60,478 bases of DNA from positions 1 to 60,478 of the forward strand of contig NZ_BCWB01000010.1 of assembly GCF_001592045.1 (NCBI RefSeq), given 5' to 3'. The translations under genes were made by a program, and so were the position numbers. The notes under the pieces were generated by a model that was given only the letters and a program-made list of their open reading frames with translations, searched no databases and was not told the DNA's origin. The stretch is from Thermobifida fusca NBRC 14071 = JCM 3263. Lineage in GTDB: Bacteria; Actinomycetota; Actinomycetes; Streptosporangiales; Streptosporangiaceae. This document shows, one piece after another, positions 29,183-37,175 of this stretch. Positions within the stretch are counted from its first letter, which is position 1; each line of letters begins with the position of its first letter.

Positions 29183-31765
29183 TCACCGTGCGCAGCCCAG
29201 GGCGGCGCCCCCAGCCAGCTCGCCGTCCCCTTCCCCCGTCCTCGCAACGGATCCACCCCCGCAGGCCGGAAGACCGGACTCGTGGAGGAGACGCACGATC
29301 TCCGCAAGCCCCAGCCGTGCCCCCTCCTCGCGTGCCCGAGCCACCCCGTCCGCACCCAACTCGGCACGGAGCCGCGCCGCGCAGCGCCGGTGCTCCCACA
29401 GCAGTTGGGGAAACCCGAACAGTTGGGGAACGCCCCCGCCCAGCAAAGTCCGGGCCGCTCCCAGCAGGCGGGCCGCGAGCCCGGGGTCTCCATGCTCCGC
29501 CAGAATCCACGCGAGCGCGTTCACCGCCATCGCGCCGCCCAGCCGGTCGTCGAACTCTGCGCTGATCTCCAGGCTGCGCACCAAGTGGGCGGCCGCCTCA
29601 TCGGCCTCGCCCTGCCGCCAGAGGTAGATCCCGAACGTGGACAGCAGATAGGAGCGGTGCCACCGTTCCCCGCGGCGTAGGCTCAGCTCCACCGCTTTCC
29701 GGTGGTACTCCGCTACCGTCGCCTGGTCCCCCTCGCCGATCAAAGTGAGCAGCCCGAGAGTGACCTGCTCCCCGAACTCGTCACCGTGGCGGCGATACCC
29801 CTGCAGCGCCCGCAGTGCCTTGGCGCGCGCGGTGCCCGCTTCCGCCCAGGAGAGCGCCGCCAGGCTGCGCAGCAGGGCCGCATCGGATTCTGTCCGCGTC
29901 CCGCCTGTTCCTTCCTGTTCGATCTCGCGGGCGCAGCGGTCCACCGTATCGAGGTCCCGCTGGAGTACCGCGACGAACCCGCACACCCACAACGCTTTGT
30001 CTCGTTCCGGCCCGGGCTCCTGGCACCGCTGCAGCCCCAGCTCCAACCAGTGGCGGCTCTCACTGAGCGGCACGCACAGCATCCAGTACGGCCACAGAGT
30101 GCCCATAGCCCGCAGCGTGCGACGGACGGTCGCGGGATCGTCGAGCCCTGCGCGCAGCGCCACTTTCAGGTCGGCGTGGCCGCGGCGGAGCCGCCGGAAC
30201 CAGAGTGCCTGCCCGGCACCGCTCCACGCGCTCTCCGCGCGCTCCACCAGGGTCAGATACCAGTCGCGGAGCCGACGGCGCGTCTCCTCTGCGGTTCCGC
30301 TCTCCGCTAACCGGTCCCGGCCGTAGCGCCGCACCGGTTCCAGCATCCGGTAGTACCGTTGCCCTTCAGCGTCGTAGGCGGTCAGCACCGACTGGTCCAC
30401 AAGACCGGTGACCGCGTGGAGCGCCTTGTCTGTCTCCCAGCCGGCCTCGGCCAGGACTGCTTCGGCGCCCTCCAACGTGAAGTCCCCACCGAAGATTGAA
30501 AGCCGGGCCCAGGCCCGCCGCTCGTCCGGAGTGCACAGCCCGTAGCTCCAGTCCAGCACTGCGCGCAGCGTCCGGTGCCGGTCCGGGGCGGTGCGCACCG
30601 AACTGTCCGGCAGGGACAGTCCCTCCTCCAACCGCTCCAGCAACTGCCGCGGGGAGAGGACCCGCAGTCCGCGGGCGGCCAGTTCCACCAGCAGCGGCAC
30701 CCCCTCGAGCAATTGGCACAGCCGGATCACCGCCCGGTGGTTGTCCTCGTCCACCGTGAAGCCCGGGACCACCGCTGCGGCCCGGTCCACCAGCAGTTCG
30801 ACCGACTCGTACCGTGTCAGGTGCTCCAGCGGGGTGGCGGACCCAGGCACGGACAGGGGGTGCACCTGCCAGAGCTGCTCCCCTGCACAGCCCAGCGGGC
30901 GTCGGCTGGTGGCCAGGATCTGCACGCCGGGCGCCCGCCGCCGCAGAGTCTCCACCAGGACCGCACAGCTCTCCACCAGGTGCTCGCAATTGTCGAGGAG
31001 CAGAAGAAGTTCCCGGTCGGCGAGGGCTGCGGCCAGCGTGTCCGCGGACGCGTCTGCGGAGCCGTCCGGGATCCGCAGTGCTGCTCCCACAGTCCACACC
31101 ACGGCCTGCGGATCGGTGACCGACGCCAATTCGACGAGCCCCACGCCGTCCCGGTAACGGTCGCACACCCGGCGGGCTACGTGCAGGGCGAGCCTGGTCT
31201 TGCCTACTCCCCCTGTGCCGACGAGGGTGACCGTCCCGCCGTGGGCGAGCCGCTCCTCTACCGCGGCCAGGTCGGTTTTGCGGCCTACGAACGACGTGAC
31301 CTCGGCTGGCAGGGTTCCGGTGGCAAACGCCGTCGTGGCGTAGCCGGGTTCCGGGTCGGCCCCCACAGAGGTGGGGCTCTGCTGCGTAGCGGCCTGTTCG
31401 TTGCGGGCTTCATACCACCGCTGCCGCCACTGTTCGAGCAGAGCGGCTTCCTCCCATGCCTCTGCGCTGCCGACCGCCTGCTCGGGATGGGCTCGGGCGT
31501 ATGCGGCACAGGCCCGGACAAACATCACGGCGACTCCCAGTGTGGGCAATTCGCGCCCGGATGCCGCATTGCTCAGGGTTGTATCGGAATATCCTTCTCC
31601 TAAAGAGACTGTGAGGGCGGAAAGCGTCCGAAAGGACGGGGTTCCCGCATCCGCACGCAACGCACGCAACTCTAGTGCGAATCTTCCAGCGGGACTTTCA
31701 GGTTTGGATACTGGATTGAGACGACGTCCTGGTCGTGCCTGTCGACCCACCAGTCCTCCGTTCAC
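29183..31765 (-). CDS. STAND/NB-ARC ATPase regulator with N-terminal HTH
   Basis: An 860-residue protein. Residues ~25-85 resemble the XRE-type HTH of Streptomyces regulators (FALELRALRADAG..LSNAASGRELPTLGV). LPAEVTSFVGR (152-162) is the conserved linker before NB-ARC domains of the AfsR/LuxR-STAND group; the P-loop is GTGGVGKT (183-190) and Walker B is LLLLLDNCEH (253-262), followed by ATSRRPL (sensor) and a winged helix (RAVLDWSYGLCTPDERRAW). From about 540 on is an alpha-helical TPR-like sensor region. No SARP or LuxR domain is present. The GTG start lacks a clear ribosome-binding site. Signal sensed and targets are unknown; it faces the divergent GTPase gene. Confidence 0.85.
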   Translation of the reverse strand: MNGGLVGRQARPGRRLNPVSKPESPAGRFALELRALRADAGTPSFRTLSALTVSLGEGYSDTTLSNAASGRELPTLGVAVMFVRACAAYARAHPEQAVGSAEAWEEAALLEQWRQRWYEARNEQAATQQSPTSVGADPEPGYATTAFATGTLPAEVTSFVGRKTDLAAVEERLAHGGTVTLVGTGGVGKTRLALHVARRVCDRYRDGVGLVELASVTDPQAVVWTVGAALRIPDGSADASADTLAAALADRELLLLLDNCEHLVESCAVLVETLRRRAPGVQILATSRRPLGCAGEQLWQVHPLSVPGSATPLEHLTRYESVELLVDRAAAVVPGFTVDEDNHRAVIRLCQLLEGVPLLVELAARGLRVLSPRQLLERLEEGLSLPDSSVRTAPDRHRTLRAVLDWSYGLCTPDERRAWARLSIFGGDFTLEGAEAVLAEAGWETDKALHAVTGLVDQSVLTAYDAEGQRYYRMLEPVRRYGRDRLAESGTAEETRRRLRDWYLTLVERAESAWSGAGQALWFRRLRRGHADLKVALRAGLDDPATVRRTLRAMGTLWPYWMLCVPLSESRHWLELGLQRCQEPGPERDKALWVCGFVAVLQRDLDTVDRCAREIEQEGTGGTRTESDAALLRSLAALSWAEAGTARAKALRALQGYRRHGDEFGEQVTLGLLTLIGEGDQATVAEYHRKAVELSLRRGERWHRSYLLSTFGIYLWRQGEADEAAAHLVRSLEISAEFDDRLGGAMAVNALAWILAEHGDPGLAARLLGAARTLLGGGVPQLFGFPQLLWEHRRCAARLRAELGADGVARAREEGARLGLAEIVRLLHESGLPACGGGSVARTGEGDGELAGGAALGCAR

Positions 31766-32677
31766 TCATCACTCGGCCGTCTACCAGTATCCCGAAGCAT
31801 CTCCGCCCGCAGTACTCCGCGCTTTCGGGGCGCGACCCTCATTTTCGCGAAAGATGATTCTCGATTCTGTTTTCGGAGTTCTTCTCTCTCCTCTCGATGC
31901 AAAGCCCAGCCAATTGTCAATTTGATCATCAGGCAGGCCCTGTCGCGCAGTCAATCCGGTGTTTTCACTTCGGTCTGGCAGACCGTCCGCGGCCGGAGCC
32001 TGTGTCTTTCTCCGCTCGGGGATACGGATCCGAAGCAAGCAGCGGCCTGGGATGGGCAGACACCCGCGCACTCAGTGGGAGAGTGCTCCGACATCCCACG
32101 CGACTCGCGCCGCCGCACGGCTCCGGGGACCGTTGACGGCGCGCTCCCCGCAACCCTGCGCTAACAGCAGCTTCCGGGGCATCGCGAACGCACAGTCCTC
32201 CCCGTCAGCCCGGTTTTCTCCCCCGGTGGATGGTCTTCTCTCTGCCCGCAGGGCCCGCTCTCTTGCTGCTGCGGCTTCCGCCATGGGTCGGTGCACAGTA
32301 GCTCGATACGCACATCCAGGCGCTGCCGGGGTCCTTCCCCGGAGTTCGGAATCCTCGGGTCGATATCCGCTGCCGCTTGAAACGGATCACCGCTCGACCG
32401 CTCTGCACTGCCCGGAATTCCGTCCGGCTGCCGACAGCCCTTCCGCATGCGGAAGTCCTCCGACGGGAAGAACAGTTCTCTTTTGCTCCGGCTTCGGACA
32501 TTTCCTATCCGGAACGCAAGGGAACCGGAGCACCGTCCCGCGCGTCAATAAAAAGACAGCGATTCGCCATCCAGAAGCCGGACATATTTCCTGAAAGCAA
32601 CACAGGATTATCCTGTTCTCTTCTGCGGGAAGAGAATATTTGCGGTCGCTTTCTTCCCCAAGAAAGGAAGGTGATCC
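31766..32677. other. Divergent gap between the STAND regulator and the GTPase gene
   Basis: About 910 bases with no convincing gene on either strand; small open frames have poor codon use and no ribosome-binding sites. On the minus strand TTGACA occurs at about 31915-31920 inside the palindrome AATTGTCAATT, a candidate -35 or operator for the regulator gene about 150 bases downstream. The last ~150 bases before the GTPase gene are AT-richer and should hold its promoter. An AAGGAAGGTGATCC sequence immediately before 32678 is its ribosome-binding site. Confidence 0.4.
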
Positions 32678-33964
32678 ATGTCAGCGGAGAACATGACCGA
32701 CCAGGAGGTCGAGAAGTTCCTGGAAATGCTGCGCCAGAGGGGCGTACAGCTGCCCAAGCAGCGGAAACCGAACATCGTCATCTGCGGTCAGACCGGGGTT
32801 GGAAAGACCACGACGATCAACACTCTCTTCGGTAGAGAGGTGGGTGCTGTCGGAGACTTCTCCCGGGGGAGTGTGACCGACACGCTGTACGAGTGGGAAG
32901 CCCACGGCCAGTACATCGACATCGTCGACCTCCCCGGCCTTGGGGACACCCCCAAGAACGACCGTGAGTACCGCGAGATGTACCGGCGCAGGGTCGCCGA
33001 GGCAGACGGTTTCCTCGTGGTCGTCAACCCTCCTCGGCCGTTCAACTCCGCGACGAAGAGCACCGTGGATCTGCTGATCTCCTGCGGGGTAGCCCCGGAG
33101 CAGATCGTTTTCGCCTACAACCGTCTCGAGTCGATCACCACCCTCATCGAGGGGGAACGGCGCTCAGTCAGGCTCAACGGGATCGCCGGACCTGCGACGG
33201 AAGCTGACCGCGAGGCCGTAGAACGCGCCCGCCAGGCCTTCTACCAGGACCTATGTGAGGGGATCCATGGTGGCCGGTACCGCGCACGTTTCTCCCTTGA
33301 CCAGATCGTCCCCTACGACGCGCTGCACGGCTGGAACATCTTCGTCCTCTTGGGCCAGGTAGTGCAGCGTCTTCCCGGGGAGACGCTGGCGAGCTGGGAC
33401 AAAGCCGTCTCGCGAGGGGTCCAGGAGCTGCAGGAGCGGGAACGTGAACAGCAGCTCGCAGAGCGCGAGCTGCTGCTTCGCAGGAAGGAAAAACTCCTCG
33501 CTCAGGAGAAGAAGGCTCTTACCCAGCTCGCACGACGCCTGACCCAGCGCGCGAAGAAACTGGACAAGCGCGCGGAAGAACTGGCCGAGTGGGAGCAAGA
33601 ACTCACCGAGCGGGAAGAAGCACTCGACGAACGCGAAAGACGCTTGTCACTGACGAGCTCCTCCCAGAGGGAGAAGACCGCCCCACCGGAGCGTTCCAGC
33701 CGCCCCCAGCGTCTCACCCCGGTCTCCACCCCCGAGCCGGATCCGGTGGAGGACGATCTCGAGGCCGAGCGCCGCAGCATTCAGGAGGACGAGGAGCGGC
33801 TCAAGGAACGGGAGAAGGCAGCCGCTGAAATTCCCCGGCAGCATGAAGAGCACAAGGTGACAGTGCGTGAACGCATCAAAAACTGGTTCTCGAAAGCAGT
33901 GAAGGTTGGCGCTGAGCTCGCCGGGCGTGCTGTCTCCTATTTCCTCCAGGCTTTCAGCGGCTGA
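32678..33964 (+). CDS. Coiled-coil GTPase of the YfjP/AIG1-like type
   Basis: A 428-residue protein. G1 is GQTGVGKT (37-44), a conserved Thr of G2 lies in GSVTDTLYEW, G3 is DLPGLG (84-89); the G4 position reads FAYNRLES, so the usual NKxD is degenerate. Residues ~245-325 form a long, highly charged coiled coil rich in Glu, Arg and Lys with heptad spacing, then a Pro/Ser linker, a second short coiled coil (360-392), and a C-terminal amphipathic stretch (VKVGAELAGRAVSYFLQAF) that could bind membrane. No signal peptide is present. Family is a 50S-binding/immune-type GTPase group; function is unknown. Strong AAGGAAGG ribosome-binding site. Monocistronic, divergent from the STAND regulator. Confidence 0.8.
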   Translation: MSAENMTDQEVEKFLEMLRQRGVQLPKQRKPNIVICGQTGVGKTTTINTLFGREVGAVGDFSRGSVTDTLYEWEAHGQYIDIVDLPGLGDTPKNDREYREMYRRRVAEADGFLVVVNPPRPFNSATKSTVDLLISCGVAPEQIVFAYNRLESITTLIEGERRSVRLNGIAGPATEADREAVERARQAFYQDLCEGIHGGRYRARFSLDQIVPYDALHGWNIFVLLGQVVQRLPGETLASWDKAVSRGVQELQEREREQQLAERELLLRRKEKLLAQEKKALTQLARRLTQRAKKLDKRAEELAEWEQELTEREEALDERERRLSLTSSSQREKTAPPERSSRPQRLTPVSTPEPDPVEDDLEAERRSIQEDEERLKEREKAAAEIPRQHEEHKVTVRERIKNWFSKAVKVGAELAGRAVSYFLQAFSG

Positions 33965-34091
33965 TCACGTCGCACAGGCCCCGTCTCAGCCTTAGGCTCT
34001 ATCGGATTTCACCCGGAGCGCCCCTGGTCCCCTGGTGCGGCAGTCGACGCCCGGGCCGGACACTGCCGCGGCAGCAGCTCGCCGCTGCCGG

Positions 34092-34694
34092 CTACCGGGA
34101 GTGCAGTCGCCGCTGCAGTTCCTCCCACACCTCAGCGACCCGGGCGTCCAATTCCTCCTCGGTTCCCGAATTGTCGATGATGATGTCGGCGACCGCGCGG
34201 CGCTGCTCCCGACTGGCCTGGGCGTTGATCCGGGCACGGACCTGTTCTTCAGGCATCCCCCGGTTCGCGGTCACCCGCTCCACCTGGGTGTGGACCGGGA
34301 CGTCCACCACGATCACCACGTCGTACTGGTCGGCGAGATTGTTTTCGACGAGGAGCGGCACGTCATAGACGACGATCGTGCCCTCCTTTGCCTGCGCCAT
34401 CAGCTCTTGGGTGCGTTCCCCCACCCGGGGGTGCACGATCGCGTTGAGCCGAGCCAGTTTGGTCTCGTCAGCGAAAACGATCTCCCCCAGCCGGGCCCGG
34501 TCCAGTCTTCCCTCAGGGGTGAGCACCTGGTCACCAAACTCGGCGACGATCTCGGCAAGCGCGGGGGTTCCCGGTTCGACCACTTCCCGCGCGATAGCGT
34601 CCGCGTCGATGACGAGCGCCCCGTGTGCGGCAAGACGGCGCGCCACCGAACTCTTCCCCGAACCGATCCCGCCGGTCAGTCCCACTTTCAGCAT
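34092..34694 (-). CDS. coaE: Dephospho-CoA kinase
   Basis: A 200-residue P-loop kinase: LTGGIGSGKSSVARRLAAHGALVIDADAIAREVV is diagnostic, followed by HPRVGERTQELM and YDVPLLVENNLADQYDVVIVVD. It phosphorylates dephospho-CoA to CoA, the last step of the pathway. The ATG at 34694 (MLKVGLTGG) matches the family start; the frame extends ten residues further but those are unsupported. Located downstream of rpsA, behind a terminator, as in other actinobacteria. Confidence 0.95.
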   Translation of the reverse strand: MLKVGLTGGIGSGKSSVARRLAAHGALVIDADAIAREVVEPGTPALAEIVAEFGDQVLTPEGRLDRARLGEIVFADETKLARLNAIVHPRVGERTQELMAQAKEGTIVVYDVPLLVENNLADQYDVVIVVDVPVHTQVERVTANRGMPEEQVRARINAQASREQRRAVADIIIDNSGTEEELDARVAEVWEELQRRLHSR

Positions 34695-34727
34695 GCCGAC
34701 GATCCTACGGACGGCCCGCGGCACACG

Positions 34728-34760
34728 AAAAAGGGGGCCGCCCGATCGTGGGCGACCCCC
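34728..34760 (-). terminator. Rho-independent terminator of rpsA
   Basis: On the minus strand an 11-bp stem (GGGGGTCGCCC / GGGCGGCCCCC, one G-U pair) with a six-base loop is followed directly by TTTTT. It starts 19 bases after the rpsA stop codon and is one of the few textbook terminators in the window. Confidence 0.85.
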
Positions 34761-34778
34761 GTCAGCCTATGGAGCGGA

Positions 34779-36236
34779 TCAGCTTTCGCCGCCGCCCGCG
34801 AGCTTCTCCCGCAGCGCGGCCAGGGCCTCGTCGGAGGCGAGCTCTCCGCCGCCCTGACCAGAACCGCTGTCGTCGTCGGCCTGCTGCTCCTGAGCAGCCG
34901 CGGCCTCGGCAGCCTGGGCTTCTTGGACCTGCTTGCGGTGCGCTTCGAAGCGGGCCTGAGCCAGAGCGTACTGGCGCTCCCACTCGTCGCGCTGGGCCTC
35001 GTAGCCCTCCATCCACTCGCCGGTCTCCGGGTCGAAGCCCTCCGGGTACTTGTAGTTGCCGTGTTCGTCGTACTCGGCAACCATGCCGTACATCGTCGGG
35101 TCGAACTCGGTCTGGTCCGGCGAGATGCTCTCGTTGGCCTGCTTCAGCGACAGGCTGATGCGGCGCCGGTCCAGGTCGATGTCGATGATCTTGACGAAGA
35201 TCTCGGTGCCCACCTGAACAACCTGTTCGGGGACCTCCACGTGGCGCTCGGCCAGCTCGGAGATGTGCACCAGACCCTCGATACCCTCTTCGACCCGCAC
35301 GAACGCGCCGAACGGCACCAGCTTGGTGACCTTGCCCGGAACAATCTGTCCGATCTGGTGGGTGCGGGCGAACTGCTGCCACGGGTCTTCCTGGGTGGCC
35401 TTCAGCGACAGGGAGACGCGCTCGCGCTCCATGTCGACATCGAGGACCTCGACCGTGACCTCCTGGCCGACCTCGACCACTTCGCTCGGGTGGTCGATGT
35501 GCTTCCAGGACAGTTCGGACACGTGCACCAGACCATCAACACCGCCGAGGTCGACGAACGCGCCGAAGTTGACGATCGAAGAGACCACACCCTTACGGAT
35601 CTGGCCCTTCTGCAGGGTGTTGAGGAAGGTCTGGCGGACCTCGGACTGGGTCTGTTCCAGCCAGGCACGGCGCGACAGGACGACGTTGTTGCGGTTCTTG
35701 TCAAGCTCGATGATCTTGGCTTCGAGCTCGCGGCCCACGTAGGGCTGCAGGTCGCGCACGCGACGCATCTCGACGAGGGAAGCGGGCAGGAAGCCGCGAA
35801 GGCCAATGTCGAGGATGAGACCGCCCTTGACAACCTCGATAACGGTGCCGGTGACGACGCCGTCCTCTTCCTTGATCTTTTCGATCGTGCCCCAAGCCCG
35901 CTCGTACTGAGCGCGCTTCTTGGACAGGATGAGGCGGCCTTCCTTGTCCTCCTTCTGGAGAACAAGAGCTTCGACATGGTCCCCGACAGCGACGACCTCG
36001 TGTGGATCGACGTCGTGCTTGATCGAGAGTTCACGTGAGGGGATCACACCCTCGGTCTTGTAGCCGATGTCGAGCAAGACCTCGTCTCGATCGACCTTCA
36101 CGATGGTGCCTTCGACGATGTCACCGTCGTTGAAGTACTTGATGGTCTCGTCGATCGCGGCGAGGAAGGCTTCCTCGGAACCGATGTCGTTGACCGCTAC
36201 CTGCGGTGTCGAGGTGGCCTCGGTGCTGCTCGTCAT
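34779..36236 (-). CDS. rpsA: 30S ribosomal protein S1
   Basis: A 485-residue protein with four S1 (OB-fold) RNA-binding domains at about 35-105, 120-187, 205-275 and 290-360: GDIVEGTIVKVDRDEVLLDIGYKTEGVIP, DGVVTGTVIEVVKGGLILDIGLRGFLP, GQIRKGVVSSIVNFGAFVDLGGVDGLVH and GQIVPGKVTKLVPFGAFVRVEEGIEGLVH. The C-terminal ~90 residues are Gln/Ala/Glu-rich and end in an acidic Gly/Ser tail. It delivers mRNA to the 30S subunit. The ATG at 36236 is chosen by family fit; the upstream 45 codons are excluded. Four domains rather than six is normal for actinobacteria. Confidence 0.97.
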   Translation of the reverse strand: MTSSTEATSTPQVAVNDIGSEEAFLAAIDETIKYFNDGDIVEGTIVKVDRDEVLLDIGYKTEGVIPSRELSIKHDVDPHEVVAVGDHVEALVLQKEDKEGRLILSKKRAQYERAWGTIEKIKEEDGVVTGTVIEVVKGGLILDIGLRGFLPASLVEMRRVRDLQPYVGRELEAKIIELDKNRNNVVLSRRAWLEQTQSEVRQTFLNTLQKGQIRKGVVSSIVNFGAFVDLGGVDGLVHVSELSWKHIDHPSEVVEVGQEVTVEVLDVDMERERVSLSLKATQEDPWQQFARTHQIGQIVPGKVTKLVPFGAFVRVEEGIEGLVHISELAERHVEVPEQVVQVGTEIFVKIIDIDLDRRRISLSLKQANESISPDQTEFDPTMYGMVAEYDEHGNYKYPEGFDPETGEWMEGYEAQRDEWERQYALAQARFEAHRKQVQEAQAAEAAAAQEQQADDDSGSGQGGGELASDEALAALREKLAGGGES

Positions 36237-36645
36237 GTGTGGGTGGACTCCGGTACGGACATGGATAGAAGTTTGGACACGCTGTGAGAACACATTTGAT
36301 TCGGATCCGACAGGAAACGCCCGGATGGGAGGTCCACCACACCAAAGATGTGGCCGTCCTCTAATCCGCACGTCGACCGGTCGGTCTTCCCCGACCCCGG
36401 GCGAACCCCGAATCGAGTGTGTGCATGCGAATCCACAACGCTCCCCACAGCCTATGGGAGGACTGCCCCGTGGTCAATTCGAGACCAGGGGAGCGCCGGT
36501 ATCAATCCTATTGCGTCTGTGCGAGTGGCTGAGCAGGGAGCAGACTCACCTCTCAGGGACCTTGACCGGGGTCCACCACGGATGCTACAAGCCAAGGCTC
36601 CGTCTTTGAAGGTTTCCAGTGGGTAAAAATTCCCTTCAGTGCACG
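36237..36645 (-). other. Leader and promoter region of rpsA
   Basis: About 410 bases between the arfB stop and the rpsA start, without a supported gene. It should contain the rpsA promoter and a long leader, since S1 genes are often autoregulated through their leader, but I cannot assign -35/-10 elements or a defined leader structure. Confidence 0.35.
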
Positions 36646-37077
36646 CTACTCCTCGTAGCGCCCCGAACGGAGGCGTTTGAGAGCGGAGCGGTGTCGCTTC
36701 TCCCGCAGCCGGCGCTCCTTGGCCGCCCGGGACGGCTTGGTAGGCCGTCTTTTCCGCGCTGGAGGCCGAGCTGCCTCGCTGAGCAGCGCCGCCAGGCGCT
36801 CCCAGGCGACTTCCCGGTTGCGGGCCTGGGAGCGAAAATCTTGTGCTGAAACGGTCAGCACCCCGTCAACCAGCCGCGGGCCCAGGCGCCGCAGGACGCG
36901 CTCCCGCTGTTCCTCGGTGAGCACCGCGGTGGTGGTGACGTCCAGGGACAGCGAGACCCGCGTGCTCGCAGTATTGGCGTGCTGCCCACCCGGACCCGAG
37001 GAACGAGAGAAACGCCACACCAGTTCGTCGTCGCGCAGCTCCACGCGAGGGGCGCCGAGTGGATTCCGTCGCATCAC
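36646..37077 (-). CDS. arfB: Peptidyl-tRNA hydrolase ArfB (YaeJ/ICT1 family)
   Basis: A 143-residue protein of the release-factor catalytic-domain family. The GGQ motif is in RSSGPGGQHANTASTRV, at residues ~30-33, and the C-terminal tail is very basic (ARKRRPTKPSRAAKERRLREKRHR), which in ArfB enters the empty mRNA channel of stalled ribosomes. It rescues non-stop complexes by hydrolysing peptidyl-tRNA. The motif at the N-terminus with no anticodon-reading domain excludes RF1/RF2. It is 98 bases after polA. Confidence 0.93.
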   Translation of the reverse strand: MMRRNPLGAPRVELRDDELVWRFSRSSGPGGQHANTASTRVSLSLDVTTTAVLTEEQRERVLRRLGPRLVDGVLTVSAQDFRSQARNREVAWERLAALLSEAARPPARKRRPTKPSRAAKERRLREKRHRSALKRLRSGRYEE

Positions 37078-37175
37078 CGCAGCCTTCGCCGATCACACTT
37101 TGTCGTAATTTTATCCTCACTCAGCGCTTCTTCCGGAAAATTCACCGGATTCTGCCGACCACGTGACCGACCGGC

